Assembly (NCBI GenBank): GCA_902796695.1
Contig: CADBQE010000081.1
Coordinates: 1 to 7,028, forward strand
DNA: 7,028 bases
Origin: an uncultured Lachnospiraceae bacterium
GTDB lineage: Bacteria > Bacillota > Clostridia > Lachnospirales > Lachnospiraceae
Direction: 5' to 3'
Below the pieces are notes generated by a model. The model was given only the letters and a program-made list of their open reading frames with translations. It had not been told where the DNA came from and ran no database searches. Shown piece by piece: positions 5,482 to 7,028 of this stretch. Numbering within the stretch: the stretch's first letter is position 1; the number at the start of each line of letters is the position of its first letter. The position numbers were made by a program, and so were the translations under genes.

Positions 5482-6837
5482 TTACTGTTTTAAGGCAAGC
5501 TGCCTGAATTCGTCTCCCCTTACTTCAAAATTCGGGTACATGTCCCAGCTCGCGCAGGCGGGGCTCAGGAGCACGGTATCGCCTTCCTGCGCCTGTCCCG
5601 CGGCCAGCTTCACGGCTTCTTCCAGCGTGCCCACGATCGTCGTCGGCAGCGGGCACCAGCGGGCGATGGCTTCCGCGATATCCGGAGCGGTGGTGCCCAG
5701 GAGCACTGCGGAGCGGACAATGCCCCGGAAGCTTTCGACCATCTCGCGGTAATCCGCATGGCGGTCGAAGCCGCCGGCGATCAGCACCACGGGCGGCGTC
5801 ACCACCTCCATGGCCTTGATCACGGAATCCGGATTGGTGGCTTTGGAATCGTTGTAATATTTGACCCCGTTCCGGGTGCAGATATACTCCATGCGGTGCG
5901 GCACCGCGGTGAAGCTCAGGACCTGCCGGCGGATGATGTCCACCGGAGCGCCCAGCGCATACGCGGCCAGAACACCGGTCATGATATTTTCCGTATTATG
6001 CATGCCCAACAGCTGAATCTGATCTTTATGGCAGATATCGAACTCGCGGCCGTCCATCCGCAGGATGATCTCGCCGTCCCGCAGGAAGCAGCCCTCTTCC
6101 AGCTCCCGCTTCGAAGAAAAGCGCAGCACGCGGGCTTTCGTCAGGGTCGGGACGTCCGCCAGCCAGGGGTCGTCCCCGTTGATCACGGTGAACTGCTCCG
6201 GGGTCTGGCGCAGGCACAGCTTTTTCTTGAGCGCCACATAGTTTTCCATGCTGCCGTGGCGGTCCAGATGATCGGCGCGGATATTGGTGATGACCAGCAG
6301 ATCCGGGACCAGGTCGTCCGTGGTTTCGAGCTGGAAACTGGACATTTCGATGACCGTCATGGAGCCGTCCGTCGTCCGTGTCGCATATTCCGAATACGGG
6401 CGGCCGATATTGCCCACCGTATAGGTTTCGGGGTTTACGGCTTCCATGATATGGCCGATCAGGGTCGTCGTAGTAGTCTTCCCGTTGGTTCCGGTCACGA
6501 CCGCCACGCGGCCGCGGCCGAAGTGATACGCCAGCGAGATCTCGCTCAGGATCGGCACGCCGGCCGCCCGCAGCTGCTTTACGAAAGGACGGTCCAGCCA
6601 GATGCCCGGGCTGATGGCGCACAGCTGCACGCGGCGGATCACTTCGTCCGTCAGGTCGCCCAGCACCACTTCGAAATCCCGGCGCCCCAGCGCGGTATAG
6701 ACCTTTTCCAGATTCACTTTGGGATTACCGTCATACAGGATCGGCGTATAGCCTTCCTGCAGCAGCAGGCGCAGCGCGTTGGTGCCGCTGATGCCGGCGC
6801 CGGCCACCAGGATCGGTTTTTCTTTACTCCACTCCAT
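5482..6837 (-). CDS. murD: UDP-N-acetylmuramoyl-L-alanine--D-glutamate ligase
   Basis: MurD is the cytoplasmic ATP-dependent ligase that adds D-glutamate to UDP-MurNAc-L-Ala. It has 451 residues, normal for the family, in three domains. The N-terminal domain begins VAGAGISG (11-18). The central ATPase domain has P-loop GTNGKTTT (116-123), IEMSSFQLE with E164 as likely metal ligand, DHLDRHG (189-195), a lysine at 204 that aligns by eye with the carbamylated lysine of E. coli MurD, and GMHNTENI (278-285). The C-terminal domain has NDSKATNPD (329-337) and LSPACASWDMY (424-434). The sequence NIRADH replaces the more usual NITPDH. The start follows AAGGAG by 5 nt, and that site overlaps the mraY stop codon, suggesting translational coupling. 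Confidence 0.97.
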   Translation of the reverse strand: MEWSKEKPILVAGAGISGTNALRLLLQEGYTPILYDGNPKVNLEKVYTALGRRDFEVVLGDLTDEVIRRVQLCAISPGIWLDRPFVKQLRAAGVPILSEISLAYHFGRGRVAVVTGTNGKTTTTTLIGHIMEAVNPETYTVGNIGRPYSEYATRTTDGSMTVIEMSSFQLETTDDLVPDLLVITNIRADHLDRHGSMENYVALKKKLCLRQTPEQFTVINGDDPWLADVPTLTKARVLRFSSKRELEEGCFLRDGEIILRMDGREFDICHKDQIQLLGMHNTENIMTGVLAAYALGAPVDIIRRQVLSFTAVPHRMEYICTRNGVKYYNDSKATNPDSVIKAMEVVTPPVVLIAGGFDRHADYREMVESFRGIVRSAVLLGTTAPDIAEAIARWCPLPTTIVGTLEEAVKLAAGQAQEGDTVLLSPACASWDMYPNFEVRGDEFRQLALKQ

Positions 6838-6846
6838 ATGCGCTCC

Positions 6847-7028
6847 TTATGACAGGAAATAAGCCAGCACGCAGCACCAGAACGTGACCGCCGTGAATAC
6901 GATGACGATGCGGGGCTCGGACCAGCCGCCCAGTTCAAAATGATGATGGATCGGGGTCATGCGGAAGAACCGCTTTCCGTGCGTCGCCTTGAAATAATAG
7001 CGCTGGATGATCACGGAAAGGCTTTCCG
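6847..7028 (-). CDS. mraY: Phospho-N-acetylmuramoyl-pentapeptide-transferase, C-terminal part
   Basis: Only the last 59 residues are inside the window; the start lies beyond position 7028. The fragment contains MTPIHHHFELGGWSEPRIV, the conserved cytoplasmic loop of MraY with its three-histidine motif, preceded by SLSVIIQ and followed by a last membrane helix that ends YFLS. MraY is the integral membrane enzyme that transfers phospho-MurNAc-pentapeptide to undecaprenyl phosphate, making lipid I. The stop TAA overlaps the AAGGAG ribosome binding site of murD, and the gap between the genes is 9 nt, so they are one operon. The upstream promoter is not visible. Confidence 0.95.
   Translation of the reverse strand, partial: ESLSVIIQRYYFKATHGKRFFRMTPIHHHFELGGWSEPRIVIVFTAVTFWCCVLAYFLS

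Noticed and set aside
5758..6852. 364-codon plus-strand open frame
   Set aside because: It lies antisense to murD, which has all family motifs. The frame is a by-product of GC-rich codon use and has no recognisable protein features or ribosome binding site.

Overview
The window looks like a stretch of a Bacillota (Firmicutes) chromosome, probably a Clostridia-type lineage with fairly high GC. The evidence is the division and cell-wall (dcw) gene content, strong AGGAGG-like ribosome binding sites, a YvcJ-type RapZ, tRNAs without encoded CCA, and the absence of ftsA beside ftsZ. The taxon is inferred from protein character; no search was run. Every supported gene is on the minus strand, so the window reads from high to low coordinates.

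Layout in transcription order. (1) 7028-4285: the end of mraY, then murD, ftsW and ftsQ, packed as one operon (gaps of 9 and 4 nt, then a GTGA overlap) and closed by an intrinsic terminator whose loop contains the ftsQ stop codon. (2) 3495-2161: ftsZ behind its own sigma-70-type promoter (TTGATT, 17 nt, TATACT), followed by a GC-rich hairpin with a UUCG loop and TTTT directly before the rapZ ribosome binding site. (3) 2145-671: rapZ, an unannotated 33-codon ORF, and a PaaI-type hotdog thioesterase ending in a candidate terminator. (4) 624-221: trxA, ending in a multi-stem structure that also contains the -35 box of a near-perfect promoter. (5) 223-10: that promoter drives tRNA-Gly(TCC) and tRNA-His(GTG).

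The genes fit together as lipid I synthesis (MraY), muropeptide D-Glu addition (MurD), septal glycan polymerisation (FtsW), division scaffold (FtsQ) and Z-ring (FtsZ). RapZ may link this to amino-sugar supply or signalling. The cluster lacks murG, murC and ftsA, which commonly lie between these genes, and rapZ is away from its usual yvcK/whiA neighbours.

Most of the window is ordinary housekeeping sequence, and I found no defence, mobile or CRISPR system. The points most worth a second look are the small ORF at 1101-1202, which weakly resembles SpoVM at its N-terminus, the trxA terminator fused to the tRNA promoter, and the attenuator-like hairpin between ftsZ and rapZ.
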